This document shows, piece after piece, positions 10,545 to 21,287 of a DNA stretch of 64,000 nt. The notes beneath the pieces were generated by a model. The model was not told the origin of the DNA. It did no database searches and worked only from the letters and a program-made list of their open reading frames with translations. The translations under genes were made by a program, and so were the position numbers. Source of the DNA: Antrodiella citrinella (taxonomy: Eukaryota; Basidiomycota; Agaricomycetes; Polyporales; Steccherinaceae); the NCBI GenBank assembly GCA_004802725.1, contig SGPM01000013.1, forward strand, positions 62,001-126,000. The letters run 5' to 3'. Within the stretch, counting starts at the first letter, position 1. Each line of letters opens with the position of its first letter.

Positions 10545-13500
10545 ATGTCAACCATTCGGGACCATGACACTACTGAGGACTTGGAGAGATCCTCAAAACG
10601 TAGGAAGGTTGAGTCATACGATGTGGCAGACCTAGAAGATGTAGCCATGGAAGATGCTACAACCTCAGCCAACGACCTCGCTTCAGCTGCAAAACCCGCA
10701 GAGACTGTCGAGGGAAAAGCGGTCCTCCCCCCCAGCCACGCAATGTTAGGAAAGGCTCCCGTATTTGAAGAAGATGGGTCCTTAAGGATAAGCGAGACGG
10801 ACGTAGGCATATCGGAATACGTTGGATTCGATGTTCCTCGCATCGAGGGCATCATAAAGCAAAGGTGAGTGTAGCTATGCACTCCGGTGAACATGTCATG
10901 ACCTATCTCTAGATTTACAGATTTTCTAGTCTACGAAGTGGACTTAGATGGGAACGTGATTCACGTGAAGTCATTGGACAAACCCGAATCTGCTCGTAAA
11001 AAGGACGACTCGAAAGGAAAAGCCAAAGCAGACGGCCCGAGTGTACCAGCTACTGAGGCCAGCGCTGAAGCAATCGTCGATACTGCACCTGATGCTGTCG
11101 CCGAAGATACTAGCGCACCCCAAGCCTCCACTCCCGTTACAGAGGAGGTTACAACGAACCCAGCGTCATCTGCAGAGACACCTGTAGTCCCTCCCGTAGA
11201 CAACGAACCTTGGCCTGAACGATTTGATATTGCCCTCAAACCGTTCTTCTCAGAAGGTGTTCTGGGGAAAGTTAAAGCGCTTTATCTGGAGGGACCGGAA
11301 CCCCCGCTGGTGAGCGACAGTGGCTGGGGAGGACGCCAAGCCAAAGTTCCAACTGAAGCAGAAGGCGCGACGGAGCCTGTCGCAGAAGAACAACCAGAAG
11401 ACACTCCTGCGCCATCTAGCTCGGACCGTGGAAGACGCGGTCGTGACAGAGGCGGTCGTGGAGGAAGAGGCGGAAGAGGCGGTAGAGGCGGCGGTGGACG
11501 TTCATCATGGAGGGAAGATACGCGGAAAGTGCTCTCAGATGTCCGTAGTGATGTGTCTTCCCCTTTTGTCCAATGTCTGATGAAAATGGATCGAATAGCC
11601 TATTGCATCCAAGGCTACGCGCACCGGTCTCCACCAAGTTATAAGAGAGTTGTTCAACGGAAAGCTGGAGACAGAGACAGATCTTACTGCCCCTGCCAGC
11701 GATGACGGTTCCCGTATCGTAATCAAGTGGTCCAAACGGGGCGGCGGAGGCGGAAGAGGCGGTGGAAGAGGTGGACGGGGTGGAGGAGCAGATCGCGGTA
11801 CGTCACTATAGGAACTTCCGACGTATCGATTGTCTAACGATCGAACAGGCGGAGGCCGTGACTCTGGAGAAAGACAGTCGTATCCGCCATACATCCATTT
11901 CACCATGCAGAAGACAAACAGAGATACTCAGGATGCACTGTCTCACCTTTGCCGGTCTCTACGCTGCAACATCAAGGACCTGTCCGTCGCTGGCACCAAA
12001 GACAAACGTGGCGTTACTGTGCAGCGCGTTTCGCTCAAACGAGGCAACAAGCAGGTAGAGCAAGTCTGGAAGCTTGCGAACGGCGTTGGTCCAAGGAGAA
12101 CTGCCCAGGAAGCTGTAAATCAACGCGGGGAACGCGGCATTCGGGTCGCCGATTTCAAGTATTCCAAAGCCAGTCTGGAGCTTGGGATGTTGAAAGGAAA
12201 TGCTTTTGTTATTACGCTCAGGTATGCTGCTGGTGCCTCAATCTCCAGCGACTAATGTTCAGGAATGTAGAAACGTTCAGGTTGACTCGATGGACACTCT
12301 GGATCGTGCCATGGACATCATCAAGACCAAGGGTTTCATCAACTATTACGGTATGCAGCGATTCGGTACTGCGTCTATCCCAACCCACAGTATCGGTCTT
12401 GCTCTTCTCAAGTCTGATTGGCATCTGGCTGTCTCATTGATATTGGGCAAGCGTCCTGGTGAGCACCCAGAGGTTGAGGCTGCACGTGACGCTTGGCTCG
12501 TCCAGGGTGACTTGGACAGGGCGCTGGAGATGATGCCTCGACGCGTCGTGGCAGAACGCTGTATCCTTGAGAGCTACCAGAAGCAAGGTGGCGAGACCAG
12601 GAACGCTATGGGAGCTCTTTCCACCGTGAGTATTTATAATTCATAAGTGCGTTGCGTGTGGTTGAATGCCTTACTTTCAAGATACCTCGGAATCTGAGAC
12701 TGATGTATGTGCATGCGTACCAGTCATATGTCTGGAATGCCATCGTTTCCGAGCGTATTCGTATACACGGCGTCGACAAACCCGTGGTCGGTGACTTGGT
12801 TTTCGAAGCCGAGTCAGAGGACCCAGACATCGCAGTGGATGCCACCGAGGGTGTCCTGGAAGTAGACGGCGCTGAGGACCCCAAAGCCGCTGAGGACGCC
12901 GGTGTGTTCTCATCCTTCACGGTCTGAGATACATTGTTGACGTCTTTATATTATAGGAGAAAGTGGACCGGCTACCCAGAAATCGAACAAGAGGTCTAGG
13001 AAGCCTTGGGAACCACCCAAGGTCAAAACCCTTACCGAGGCTGATCTGCACAGGCACTCCATTTTTGACGTGATTATGCCCTTGCCAGGCAGAGACGTCG
13101 CATTCCCCGGAGGCTCTCTCGGCGAGCGGTACCGAGAGTTCTTGAAGACTGACGGATTGGATCCCGACAATTTTGAGCGAAAACAGAAGTAAAACATTCT
13201 GAACATTCTGCTGCTATGAGTCTTCTGACATGTGCCTTGTGCAGAGAGTACAGCCTTGGAGGGTCGTACCGCAAGATTTTGCACTTGCCAAAGGAGCTCT
13301 CTTGGTCGGTCCTCAAGTACACAGATCCAGATGTTTCGTTGGCACAAGCAGACGAAGACAAGCTACTAGGATTCGATCCACCTGCTATCGTGGAAGACGG
13401 GAAGTTCATTGCCCTTCAGATTGAATTGCAGCTTGGGACGGCAGCATACGCTACCATGGCCCTGCGGGAAGTTACCAAGACGGAGACCAGCTCGTACTTC

Positions 13501-13602
13501 CAGACACAGCTTACTCAACTATCCGAAGATCAAAAGTACAAGGCGTCCGCTGAGTCTGCAGAAGCGGAGGCAGAGCTTGAAGCAGGGGCAGGGGAAAGTT
13601 GA
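10545..13602 (+). CDS. PUS7: Pseudouridine synthase PUS7 (TruD family) with RGG tracts
   Basis: Eight exons: 10545-10864, 10913-11540, 11599-11797, 11849-12221, 12271-12625, 12682-12901, 12957-13188, 13245-13602 (894 aa). It isomerises uridine to pseudouridine in U2 snRNA, tRNA and mRNA. TruD signatures: [16 protein letters not shown] and [10 protein letters not shown]; the catalytic-Asp motif in [27 protein letters not shown]; and [15 protein letters not shown]. Two Arg/Gly tracts are inserted: one ends exon 2 (about 11425-11508), and one spans the exon 3-4 junction (about 11735-11870). An acidic Ala/Pro-rich linker separates the N-terminal motif from the catalytic core. The gene is clearly longer than the yeast enzyme because of these insertions. 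Confidence 0.95.
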
Positions 13603-14080
13603 CGTGGGCGGGAAATGCTGACGTGGAACCAATGCTAGACGATGTATTTGAGTTTAAACCGTTGCTATTGGTGTGAACATGTACACAAGATATCTCACAA
13701 TTACTCCAAAAATGTGTCTTGAGACGGATGCATGAGAAATGAAGATGAGTTTGGTGTGAGAGCGTGGTGGCGGGTAACAGTTCCCGGGTTGTCGGGCAGT
13801 CTGGAGGCCAATCTGCCCGTCTTTTGCGCTCGCACAACATGACTCGCATCGAAAAGCTATACTTCAAACATTCTCAGCGTCGTGTGTCGTGAGGTTGGAC
13901 ACGTATATCATAGGCACATCTCAAAAGGCCGAGAGGTCTCCGACATCCGCTCTGCAGCCTCTGCTCAGCCCATCCGCCATCTCGCTCCGCCCACAGCGGC
14001 GTCACCCACTCTCTCATCATCTCCATTCCGGTCTGCAAGACCTCACGTCGACCAGATCATACTACGACTAAGGACCCAAG
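13603..14080. other. Intergenic, PUS7 to MFS transporter
   Basis: No gene is supported. A 61-codon open frame (13889-14071) ends just before the transporter ATG and has no family resemblance; it is most likely 5' leader. Confidence 0.4.
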
Positions 14081-16085
14081 ATGCCGAGCATAGAGAGGAT
14101 TGTGTTCTTGTCTCTGGTACTGGACCTATTCGGTATGTACATGAATTAGTTGCTCGTTGTCCGTAACCCTCTTACGAGACTTGGGATTTAGCATTCACTA
14201 TACCACTTCCACTCTTTCCACGCATAATCGAGTGGTATACCAAGGTCCGTTAATACTCTTTGGGTTTTTTCATCTCTGAGACTCATGTGTACGGATTGTA
14301 GCGGGAGTCGTCCGACCCGAGTGGATTTTTGTCCCGAACCCTTTCCTTCGTATCTACAACCCGAGGGATATTGTACAAGCCAACATCAAATCCACAAAGA
14401 TGGGATATAGTATTGTTAGGTATGTGAACCGCTTCGGTGAAGAAGTACATAAAGCTCAACCTCGTATGTCTAGGTGGCCTCATGGGCTCTGTATTCTCGT
14501 GAGTCAGTTGGAACTTTACGGATATGTTTGCATTCTCAACAATTGAATTGGTGTTACAGAGCTTTGCAGTGGTACGTTCCGTTTCGCATCATGAAACGGC
14601 TGAATGGTCTGTCTTATGGGAAACGTTCAGGTTCGTCTCGCCCTACATTGGAGCACTCAGTGACAAGTACGGTCGCAAGCGAGTCCTTCTCATCACGATG
14701 ATCGGCAACATATTGTCTGCAGTTGTGTATGTATTACCCAATGGTGTTCAAACTTGACATGGTCCTCAACTGACATGTCTGAACAGATGGATTTTCTCAA
14801 CGTCTTTCGCGTCGTATATGCTGTCTCGGGTTATCGGAGGGTTGAGTGAAGGGAATGTGCAGTTGGCAATGTACGTCCGACCTTCCTCTATTCTCTTTCT
14901 CGTTCAGCTCACTGATCAGATGACGTCGACTTTATAGTGCGATCTTATCAGATATAACAACACCACAGAATCGCGCAAAGGCTCTCGCCCATGTTGGGAT
15001 CGCCTTCGCGATTTGTTTCATTATTGGCCCTCCCATTGGTGCTTACTTTGCATCGCGCCCTCTGCCATCTTCATTCACTGCATCTGGAATCGAGTTGAAC
15101 GTCTACGCCGCACCCGCCCTGTTGACGTTGGTACTTCTACTGCTGGAAACCATCTTTCTCGTTGTTGCGCTGCCGGAAACAAGAGGAAAGCGTGCAGTGG
15201 TCACCAAGGAAAAGTCTGCAAACGGAACGCACACGAACGGCACGTTGAATAGCAAGGCCAATGGTTCTACCAATGGCTCTGCGAACGGCAATGGCAAAAC
15301 TAACGGTACAAATGGACATCTGTCTAAGGAGGAGAGCATCAAGAAGCGAATCCACATGCTCAGCACCCTGAGACGTGTTCATTTCTTATTCTTGGGCTTG
15401 TTCTCCGGCGTCGAGTTCACGCTCACATTTTTGACGTTCGACTGTAAGTTTCATCATATGCGCCCACTCAATATCCGCTGACTCATCTGCGAATAGTGTT
15501 CGACTGGAACAACAAGCAGAACGGCTATCTTATTGGCTTCATAGGCATCATCAGCGCCCTTCTACAAGGAGGCTACGTCCGTCGTGCGATCCCCAAAGTT
15601 GGAGAAGGCATGATGGCCCGCCGTGGAGTATCCAGCTGCGTGGCGGGACTAGCACTCCTGAGCGTCGTGCCACTACTCTCATCTACTACGATCGCTGTTA
15701 AATTGTTGCAAGCCGCAGCGGTTTGCCTTGCGTTCACATCAGCAACTGTGGTCAACTCCTTGACGTCGTTTGCATCCCTCCAATGCGACGACAACGTGGA
15801 CAAGGACACAGGAAAAGTTTCGGAGGAGCATCCCGAACTCACGAAAGGAAAGGCACTGGGGAAGTTCCGATCGTCAGGACAGCTTGGACGTGCTATCGGT
15901 CCTTTGCTAGGTACGGCTCAGCCTTCACATATTTGTCTGTTTCAGTCGTTTACGCGTTCTTCACAGCATGCGCTTCGTACTGGACATTTGGTCCATCATT
16001 GACGTACGCCATCAGCGCCGTCGCCATGTTCGCACTCTCCGTTAGCATGAAATCTCTAGCAGTGCGGCGTTCCACGTCGGCATAG
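14081..16085 (+). CDS. MFSD10/TETRAN-like major facilitator transporter
   Basis: Ten exons: 14081-14132, 14192-14244, 14302-14419, 14474-14498, 14560-14571, 14631-14726, 14787-14870, 14938-15443, 15497-15910, 15946-16085 (499 aa). Twelve-helix MFS architecture. Conserved elements are the start IERIVFLSLVLDLFAFTIPLPLFP, split by intron 1; the GGLMGSVFSALQW helix followed by GALSDKYGRKR (MFS loop 2-3 signature); SRVIGGLSEGNVQ; ALPETRGKR at the end of helix 6; and FLGLFSGVEFTLTFLTF. This order matches animal MFSD10, an organic-anion/tetracycline-type transporter. The central cytoplasmic loop is Asn-Gly repetitive. Exon 5 is a 12-nt microexon required for phase. Substrate unknown. Confidence 0.85.
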
Positions 16086-17450
16086 AATCAAAGAAAGGAA
16101 GACACGATCCTAATTTATATTCGTAGTGCGAGAAATGTCTTGTTATCTTTATCCTTTGTGACCGACATAATATAAACAACTAAGCTGTTCGTAATGCGTT
16201 CTCAGAATACAGCTGTCAGTATAAAGCCCACAGGACCACAATACCGAACCTTCTTCCAACTGTTCCAGCGGGCACACCGTGAAGATGGCAGTCTGGTAAG
16301 AAGAATCTTGCTAAACATGTGCACTGACAAAATCATATCCTGACCATTGAATGGTTAATGATTCATTGCTCAGCGCTCATCCTCACTGTGTTGTCCGGAT
16401 CCCGTCCTTTTTATGAACATTCTCGCCGTCGGTGGCCTGTGAAGCATGTGAAGCTTGGAAGTATCCCACTCGGCTATGTATAGATTATTCTCCTTGTGTG
16501 AACGCAGGCTCAGACATCTCACACGGTCACCCGAAAGCCTATCACTCTTCTCATATGCGCAGCACGCGTCCAGAGTTGTGTCGGCGCCCGATGGATCACC
16601 GGATTGCTTTTGAGTCATTCGTCTTTAGACATTGTCTGCTGGGGACGGGCGAGTGTGGTGCTTTTCAGATTTTATACTGACGAACGTTTTGCGCGCCGCA
16701 GTTTTCGCCACTGACGTTTTGGACCCACAAACTTGTAGTCGAAAACCCGTCTTCGATCTAATCTGATATCCCCAAATAGCGTGGCCAATAATGAAGGGTC
16801 GGCAGGAACAGAGTTCATTCAATATAATGCCGTGGAATGCGAGAAGCATTGGGCAAGGATTTGGCGTTTCGGAAAACGCGGTGTGCGTCGAAGGGATTAT
16901 TTGAAGTCTAAGTACGGTAGTGAATACTATGTACTAACGCAGAAGCATGACAAGTCCTGATAACGACGACCCAATGGAAAGGAGCGAATATCGGAGGCGA
17001 AGGAAGCAAGCAAATGTCAATAAGTGAAAGATATAGCTACTCAGAGATGGAGGATAGATGTGGAGATGTGGTGGCAACTTCAATGTACATCACTGTGGTC
17101 TGTGTGGTGTAAATGCAACATGAGTGGATGCGAGTAATGTGTGTGGTGAGGGGTAATCATGGGACACGCAAGCCACCGCCTGCAATGCCAGAGAGAACAG
17201 GCCACCATGGGTTTGCCTGCGAGAACGGGGTATATTTTTGCTTATTATCGAATCATCATGGATCAAAGCATTGCAGATGAGAGAGACGCATGCAAGACGG
17301 GGGGATTCTCCTGTCCATATCGGTCCACCTTCTCAGGCACTATTGTAACATCGGAGAAGGGGAAGCGAACGCCGAGCCAGTGGTGTGTGCCATGCCTCGG
17401 GTGGCTCTTGAGAACTGCGCTCCCCGCCAGGCACCGGTAGCACCAGAGCA
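16086..17450. other. Long intergenic region without a supported gene
   Basis: 1.36 kb between two convergent genes. Several open frames under 85 codons exist on both strands, but none shows family motifs, codon bias or a plausible exon chain. A possible tiny spliced frame starts at the ATG in GAAGATGGCAGTCTG near 16285, followed by GTAAGA, but it ends within 20 codons. It probably holds two long 3' UTRs or non-coding RNA. Confidence 0.4.
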
Positions 17451-19050
17451 CTAACACAGCGTCGAGCCGTCCGAGGTGGAACTGCCTGCTCTACTATAGA
17501 TAGTGAGGTCGGTGGTGGGCAAGCCGGAAGCCTTGTCGAGAGGATATTCTGTCACTGATATCGACGGCGTTCTCCGAGATAGCGACAAGCTCTCTTGCGG
17601 AAGCTCTACACCTTGAGAAGGCGTGAAGAAGGCGGGGAGGAAGAAGAGCACTCCCCGACTTCGCCGTGGGCGTATCTGTGACTGGGACGGCAATGGCGCA
17701 TATGCAGTTGATTCTCCGTAGACGAGGGATCGTATCCGACTGCCAGCATTTCGGAAGATGTCGACTACAGGTGTGCTGGAAGATGTGGTGGGAGATGAGG
17801 GATCCTCTGATAGAGACATGTCGGAGGGGGTCGAGGGGAGCGCCCGAGAATCGATAGTCAACGGCAACAAACCAACATCATCTTCCCCCTCTTCATCGGA
17901 GCTCAGCGATAACGGCGAGGATGGCTGGGTAGATGATCCTGATGCTGGCAACGTAAACCAGCCGAGGTCGAGATGCCATCGGCCATTCTGCGTCTTCCAC
18001 CGCGGCATCATCACCTCGTACCCTCCAATGCGCCTGAGGCTGTATCTCCTCTGTTTCGAATGAGGAGCGAGGGCCAGCCTGATCACTCCGAAGACGAGGA
18101 CCGCCAAGCCCACCCACATCAAGATCTTTCCCCATTTGCCGAGGAAACCGATGAACGCTGCATCATCCGCATGCCAAGAGCTGCCGTAGTAATGGGTGAA
18201 GTACGAGTGCGGTGCCTCATCCGGTTTGGCATTCTTGCCGTACAGTGATTTTGGCAAGATACGGACCTCACCTCCTGGGTGTTCAGGCGTGGGAGGATGG
18301 GATGCGGTGTACAGACCGTACTGGGCGGACAAAAACATGGGGCCGGTGGAGAACATGACGGTGGGATAGTTCAACACCCATGAGTGATCAAAGGTGACAA
18401 GATGGTGGATGGTTTGCGCCATGAAGGGGTGACCTTTCTGGGCGAACATGAGATCATTGGAAACCCCGACGGGGTTCGTTCGGGGAAGGATGACAGGGTA
18501 GGTGAGGAGGGAGTCAATGGGACGGAGGCAACCAATATCCAGGTCTATGTAGATACCGCCGTAATGGTATAGGACGAAGTAACGGATCGCGTCAGCCCGC
18601 TGTATAGGGTACGTGTATTCGTCGTATGTGTCCAGGAACCACGAATACTGGTCTGCAATGAACTCGCGAGCCGTTGCGTCTGTCCATAACAAGTACTCGC
18701 TATGTGTGGAAGTGATTCAACACCTGCACACGAGGAGAGATGGAGGCTGTCACGTACTAGTCTGGATGCATATCCCTGCATCCCTGCGATACATTGACCC
18801 ACTTGGGGGGTAACGTCTCAGACTTCCATGTCTGGTGAATGATTCTAGGGATGAGTTCTATTTTGCCGTGCTCTGTAGCGTTCCACCGTTCACCAGCAAA
18901 CGGTGCGTCGACCTCTTCCTCTGTGAGATAAGCAGCAGCGTCGATGGAGAGGTAGTATGATATTGATGAGAGGACGACGACTGTGCCGACGAGGAAGGTA
19001 GCGAGTAGACACAGGAAAGTGTATACTGTCCGTCGTCGGAAGATAGCCAT
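17451..19050 (-). CDS. SUR1: SUR1/CSG1-type glycosyltransferase 32 (inositol phosphorylceramide mannosyltransferase)
   Basis: Two exons: 19050-18758 and 18699-17451 (513 aa). A type II signal anchor (residues about 8-32) is followed by the GT32 core: IPRIIHQTWKSETLPPKW, YEYLLWTDATAREFI, RADAIRYFVLYHYGGIYIDLD with the DxD metal site, and the HHYGSSWH-like HYYGSSWH. A second membrane segment (KILMWVGLAVLVFGVIRLAL) follows the catalytic domain, then a Ser/Pro-rich tail of about 190 residues. This layout matches the catalytic subunit of MIPC synthase in Golgi sphingolipid synthesis. OCH1-like GT32 enzymes are the alternative, but the second membrane helix favours SUR1/CSH1. Confidence 0.87.
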
Positions 19051-19300
19051 AGAGGAGAGAACAAGGAGAGACAGAAAGCAAAGATGAAGCAGAGAAATTC
19101 AAACAGGTCGTTAAGAGTAAAACGGGCTAGACAAGCGCCCAATGCATCGCTTAGCTTACGGTAACAGTCACAGTCACACTCTTGCCGTCACGGAAAGCCC
19201 CTTCGGCAGCCCGAGCAGGCGTAGCACCCGGTCACACCTGTGCTAGCACCCAGCCGCAGCACCCGCAGCGCGGAACCTCTTCGTCAGTCAACACCATGCA

Positions 19301-20854
19301 TCAGGTCCCTGTAGGTCGCATCGGCGTACGGAATACAACCTCCATCTCCATCTCCAGCGCCCGCACCGACACATACGCAGGGCCGTCATCCAGTCGCTCT
19401 CCAACCTCTCGAAGGCCGTTCGCGACGTTGATCCAATCCTGTCGGGACCAGTCCTGGCCACGACGTCCCCGTCGTCCATGCAGGTTCTGCGACGACCGCA
19501 GCAGGAACACCGCGATCGGTGGGCTGCTCTCTCGCAGTCTCCGCAGACCCTTCTGCTCCAGTTGATAGTTGAAGTAGGCCAGGCAGTGCTCGACGGTCCA
19601 CTCCTGGAAAGCAAGCCGATGGAACCACGGCGCATGCGCCGACCGCACAGGCTGCTCCCCATGTCCAGTACCAGATCGCAATCGATTCGCCAAATCTCTC
19701 AGGACCTGCGAGAACTGGTCAATCACCTGCCAATGCAAGGCGTCCAGCGCGTGACTAGGGATGAAATCCTCCGCCGGGCCGTTCGTCATGTATTCCTCGT
19801 CGATGTCCATGCTATCGTCGTCCGGCTGCCAGACCGAACCCTCTGTAAGCCGCTTGAGAGTCGAGGTCGAGGTCGACGGCGCTGGACGATATGACGCGTT
19901 TTCGTGTCCGTGGAACTGCTCCGGGCTGATACCGTGGACATCGTACGCGATGAGGGTGTGTGCGATGTCCCGACTGGTCCATGATCGTCTCGGCGGAGAG
20001 ATAGTACGGATTTCTATCAGACAGAGAGGCATCCATTTAGCACCATACGCCACGTACTGCTCACCACGATGTACTTACGCTCCTTCTCGCACTCAATACA
20101 TAAATTCTTATCCCCACTTGCGAGAATCACGTTTCCTTTCGTTCTGAAGTAGCAGCAGCAGTCGAAGATCTTGATGTCATTCCTGCGAAACGCATCCGCG
20201 ACGCTTGCCACAATGTTCAGCGTTTCTATCCGAGCTTGCACTTTGACAGACTTCCGTTCCTTGACTTTGGCAAGCATAAACGTCGATGCGGTTTGTGCGA
20301 ACCACCTCAGTTCTTCTCGCTTCTTCAAACTAGAGAAAGTGGACTTCAGTTTATGTTATAAGAAGGGCAGAGGTCTGTGACGCACCCGTCCAGTTCTGTT
20401 AGCACCACATTCGGTATCACAATAACAATGGGCAGCAGATGCTTCTCCACATCTTCACTCAAACGCTTGACCACGTCAAATTGGTGGATGAGAATGTTCG
20501 TATCTATGACGAGATATGTAGTTCCAACAGGAAAATCATCCTAAGAGTCCGGAGGTCATAGGCGTGATCAACAAAGAGAAGTTGGCGTCAAGGAAAGAAT
20601 GGACGCTCACCCGCATCTCAACATCTTGGTTTGCGACCTCCGCGATGTGCAAAAGCGTGTCATCTATCTCAAAGAGAGATGCTACGTCGAACGTTAGGAT
20701 GTATATCGTCTTTGAGATGCACCATCGCGTGGAATTACTCACAGACAGCGGGTAGCGCGGAGGATGATTGTCCAATCGTTGGACCCACGATGTGCGGATC
20801 GCTATGAGCCCACATCGACACGTTGGACTGTGGAGTGTAGTAAGTCGCAGACAT
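19301..20854 (-). CDS. SWT1: SWT1-like PIN-domain RNA endonuclease
   Basis: Five exons: 20854-20743, 20681-20611, 20540-20386, 20329-20079, 20013-19301 (433 aa). The PIN domain (about residues 60-200) has the first catalytic Asp in YLVIDTNILI, then IPNVVLTELDGLKKR, KIFDCCCYF and the distal acidic site in LASGDKNLCIECEKE. Yeast Swt1 cleaves unspliced, mis-assembled nuclear mRNPs near the pore. The C-terminal half contains RSWTSRDIAHTLIAYDV and an all-helical region typical of Swt1. The start at 20854 gives MSATYYTPQSN, in frame across exon 1. It lies directly downstream of PCF11 on the same strand. Confidence 0.85.
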
Positions 20855-21287
20855 GTGGATACGCACTCACCAATGTCTATGGAGTCACGGAAGAAGAGGA
20901 AGGAGGAAGTCCAGATGACTGAGGGTCAAAGTGGAAGTCAAGAACTTGAAGCGATGCCTCGTGCTAGCTTGGACCCCAACGACCACACAACCCGAGCATC
21001 GGACTTTCTTACAGCGATACGGGCCAAAGTCACAGCAACGTCTGCATTATTCACGGGCATTTCATTTGGAAGATGTTGGGATAAGTGTAGAACGGGATAC
21101 ATTGTACATATGATTGGATGAACGGGAGTCAATAAGTCATGCGGGGAAATATACTGATGCCTTGTCCATACTATGCAATGAACCACACCCAATTGAAAGA
21201 AAATCATGCATCGGATACGTAGCGTAAACATTAGTCGTGAAGAAAACGAAGATATCGAGTCAACCAACACCCCATTCGTCACTGTCT
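20855..21287. other. Intergenic between SWT1 and PCF11
   Basis: 433 nt holding the SWT1 promoter and the PCF11 3' end. The plus-strand frames here (20768-21121) overlap SWT1 exon 1 and look spurious. Confidence 0.4.
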
